NCBI GenBank assembly: GCA_902795555.1
Contig: CADBLV010000367.1
Coordinates: forward strand, 1 to 15,515
Direction: 5' to 3'
DNA: 15,515 nt
Source of the DNA: an uncultured Eubacteriales bacterium
Lineage (GTDB): Bacteria > Bacillota_A > Clostridia > Christensenellales > Aristaeellaceae
Shown here: in pieces, positions 13,761-15,515 of the stretch
Position numbering within the stretch: the first letter of the stretch is position 1
Layout of the letters: every line of letters starts with the position of its first letter
The notes under the pieces: model-generated
What the model saw: only the letters and a program-made list of their open reading frames with translations
Databases searched by the model: none
Told to the model about the DNA's origin: nothing
Program-made: the position numbers and the translations under genes

Positions 13761-14519
13761 ATGAAAGAGGTGCAAACTGTGAAAACGCCCGTAAACAAGG
13801 AAACACTGAAGCAGCATTTCACCTACAATTGGTGGAAATACCTCCTGCTGGCTGTGATATCTTTCTTCGCGATCGACCTGCTCTACACCGCCACGGCCTA
13901 CCGTTCTCCGGAGGACAAGAAGGTGCAGGTTTATGTCTACGGCTATATCAATCAGAATACGCTGGACGAATACATGGCCCGGATCAACCGGGAACAGATG
14001 CCGGATATGGAAGTTATGGACAGTCTGGCCCTGACCACCGATGCCACCTACGGGCCCATGCAGCTGATGACCTATATGGCTGTCGGCGAGGGAGATCTGT
14101 ATCTGCTGCCCCGCGATCAGTTTATCTCATCGGCAGCGGAAAGCGCCTTCTATTTTCTGGAGGAGGATCAGGAGCTGATGCAGCTGTTCTCCGACGCGGG
14201 AGTCAACCTGCAGAACGGATGGCGTAAAATCACGGAGACCGGTGAAACTCACCTCTGCGGCATTCCGCTCAGCAAGCTCCCCGGTCTCAGTCAGTATGTT
14301 TATGTTCAGGATGGATATCTGTGCGTCCTGGCCACCGGCGGCAATGTGGAAAACACCATGAAGTTCCTGAAAATCCTGGCTGCGGATATGATAAAGGCAC
14401 CGGAGGAATCCGCTCCTCAGGAAACTGCCGTTCCGTCGGAGGAATCCACTCCTCAGGAAACTGCCGTTTCACGTCAGCCGCGCCACCGAAGGAATCGTCT
14501 TCTCATTCGTTTGTGCTGA
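13761..14519 (+). CDS. Single-pass membrane protein of unknown function
   Basis: 252 residues. A basic-to-neutral N-terminus (1-22) is followed by one transmembrane helix (WWKYLLLAVISFFAIDLLYT, 24-43). A 205-residue extracytoplasmic part follows that I cannot assign to a family, with GEGDLYLLPRDQFIS (109-123) as its most distinctive stretch. The C-terminus carries a duplicated 12-residue unit (EESAPQETAVPS, EESTPQETAVSR), then turns abruptly basic (RQPRHRRNRLLIRLC). ATG 13761 has AAGG six bases upstream; GTG 13779 has a better site (AGAGGTG) and is a real alternative that costs six residues. The last 17 nt overlap the end of the opposite acyltransferase gene. The basic tail may come from a frameshift. 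Confidence 0.78.
   Translation: MKEVQTVKTPVNKETLKQHFTYNWWKYLLLAVISFFAIDLLYTATAYRSPEDKKVQVYVYGYINQNTLDEYMARINREQMPDMEVMDSLALTTDATYGPMQLMTYMAVGEGDLYLLPRDQFISSAAESAFYFLEEDQELMQLFSDAGVNLQNGWRKITETGETHLCGIPLSKLPGLSQYVYVQDGYLCVLATGGNVENTMKFLKILAADMIKAPEESAPQETAVPSEESTPQETAVSRQPRHRRNRLLIRLC
14402..14473 (+). repeat. 36-bp in-frame tandem duplication
   Basis: GGAGGAATCC starts at 14402 and again at 14438; the first 31 bases of the two 36-nt units differ at one position. A third, degraded unit (14486-14505, CCGAAGGAATCGTCTTCTCA) follows 50 nt after the matching base of unit 2, which puts it in a different reading frame. Confidence 0.75.
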
Positions 14520-15180
14520 CTCCGCGCAGTCCCTTCGCCAGTTTCCCGGCCAGTTCCTGTTCCTGCTCGATAAACCGCCGCGCCGGGTCGTACCAGACCG
14601 GGGCGGCGACTTTAAATACATGCTTTTTATAGTCCACATGCACCGGATACAGTTTCAGGGCACGTCCGCAGGACCGGTACCATAATTCACCCAGCCGCAG
14701 CCAGCTGGTATTGATCCATTCGTGATGGCTCAGCCATCCGCTGGGCTGCTCCGGGAAAACAACCAGATACTCATCCCGCTGAAGCACGCGGATGCTCTGG
14801 CGCAGCGTGAGCATAATCCGCTGGTCGTGATACACCGGAACGCTCTGCACGCTGCGCAGAATCGGCGGAATCACGAGCGCGGCCAGATAAGGAATCGTCA
14901 CGTTAAAAAGGGGCTCAAAGAAGCTGCCGGGTTTCCACCAGTAATCCTGTCGAACATAAGCGGGCACTTCCTTCGGCTCCATCATCCCGTTGTTAATCCA
15001 GGCGTGGCACTTATCCCGAAGGGGAAACTTGGTCATGATGTCCACAGGGCCGATCGCCCCCACGTGATTGACCACAAAGACGCAGGGACCTTCCTCAAAG
15101 GGAACCTCCCATTCTGTGGACATTCGGTGCGTCAGCAGGCGGATCATTCCGCCGGCCACTTTATAAAAGCGCTTTCCCAT
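14503..15180 (-). CDS. PlsC-like lysophospholipid acyltransferase with altered HX4D motif
   Basis: 225 residues. The protein reads as a 1-acyl-glycerol-3-phosphate acyltransferase relative, an enzyme type that adds the second acyl chain to make phosphatidic acid at the membrane. Motif I appears as VVNHVGAIGPVD (36-47), motif II as SVPVYHDQR (113-121), motif III as VVFPEQPSGW (140-149) and motif IV as KLYPVHVDY (176-184). The canonical H-X4-D catalytic pair is broken: H39 is followed at position 44 by Gly, and the nearest Asp is D47. A hydrophobic segment lies at 95-108. Start ATG 15180, with only a modest site (GGGGA). It lies 102 nt after guaB on the same strand. Activity on a different acceptor, or loss of activity, is possible; membership in the fold is fairly safe. 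Confidence 0.78.
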   Translation of the reverse strand: MGKRFYKVAGGMIRLLTHRMSTEWEVPFEEGPCVFVVNHVGAIGPVDIMTKFPLRDKCHAWINNGMMEPKEVPAYVRQDYWWKPGSFFEPLFNVTIPYLAALVIPPILRSVQSVPVYHDQRIMLTLRQSIRVLQRDEYLVVFPEQPSGWLSHHEWINTSWLRLGELWYRSCGRALKLYPVHVDYKKHVFKVAAPVWYDPARRFIEQEQELAGKLAKGLRGVSTNE

Positions 15181-15214
15181 GCTTCATTCCCCAATCGTTC
15201 CGAATCTTATACTG

Positions 15215-15242
15215 ATCTTTGATCAAAACGACCTGTCGTTTT
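15215..15242 (-). repeat. Dispersed palindromic intergenic repeat, copy 2
   Basis: It matches 4300-4327 at 26 of 28 positions. It contains the palindrome TTTGATCAAA and a short stem AAAACGA/TCGTTTT. Leftward it lies between guaB and the acyltransferase gene, and could act as a weak terminator for guaB (GTCGTTTT tail). Confidence 0.6.
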
Positions 15243-15282
15243 TATAACTCCAAAGGTGCGTCGAAGATCGCATGAGACGGGA

Positions 15283-15515
<233 letters not shown>

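Overview
The window looks like a chromosomal segment of a low-to-mid GC Firmicute of the class Clostridia. The grounds are a uracil permease end next to pyrR, the rpsO-pnp-ruvX-yrzB (DUF1292) order, good Shine-Dalgarno sites, and Firmicutes-style secreted proteins with SH3b, Ig-like and NADase-type glycan-binding domains. A gut or rumen Christensenellales/Aristaeellaceae-like host would fit the base composition and the secreted zinc-ribbon/discoidin protein, but that placement is inference only. I see no phage, IS element, CRISPR array, tRNA or rRNA.

Layout. (1) 1-4383, plus strand, is housekeeping. It runs from the 3' end of a uracil permease gene to pyrR, then a promoter and rpsO with two tandem terminators, then pnp-ruvX-yrzB as a tight operon closed by a strong terminator. 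(2) 4511-8709, minus strand, holds three consecutive genes for exported proteins (SH3b pair; Ig-like BIG2 pair plus PDZ-like domain and acidic tail; zinc ribbons plus glycan-binding discoidin domain plus SH3-like repeats). They are probably one transcript from a good extended -10 promoter at 8805-8834. (3) 9028-10469, plus strand, is a MATE exporter with its own extended -10 promoter. (4) 10747-13543, minus strand, carries a cytidylate-kinase-like protein and an overlapping secreted protein of unknown function. They are followed by a eukaryotic-type NADP isocitrate dehydrogenase whose apparent promoter is wrapped in a long inverted repeat. (5) 13636-13678 holds two interlocked divergent promoters. 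The rightward one drives a single-pass membrane protein (13761-14519). (6) On the minus strand at the right end are a PlsC-like acyltransferase (14503-15180) and the C-terminus of GuaB (15283 to the window end).

How they work together. Left block: pyrimidine salvage and regulation (permease, PyrR), translation (S15), RNA turnover (PNPase) and DNA/RNA quality control (RuvX). Second block: an envelope or extracellular module in which three different adhesive or wall-binding architectures are co-transcribed. This is the part of the window most likely to represent an undescribed system. The rest is metabolism (isocitrate dehydrogenase, GuaB), export (MATE) and lipid remodelling (acyltransferase). 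A 28-base, largely palindromic element occurs in two intergenic gaps 11 kb apart and may belong to a genome-wide repeat family.
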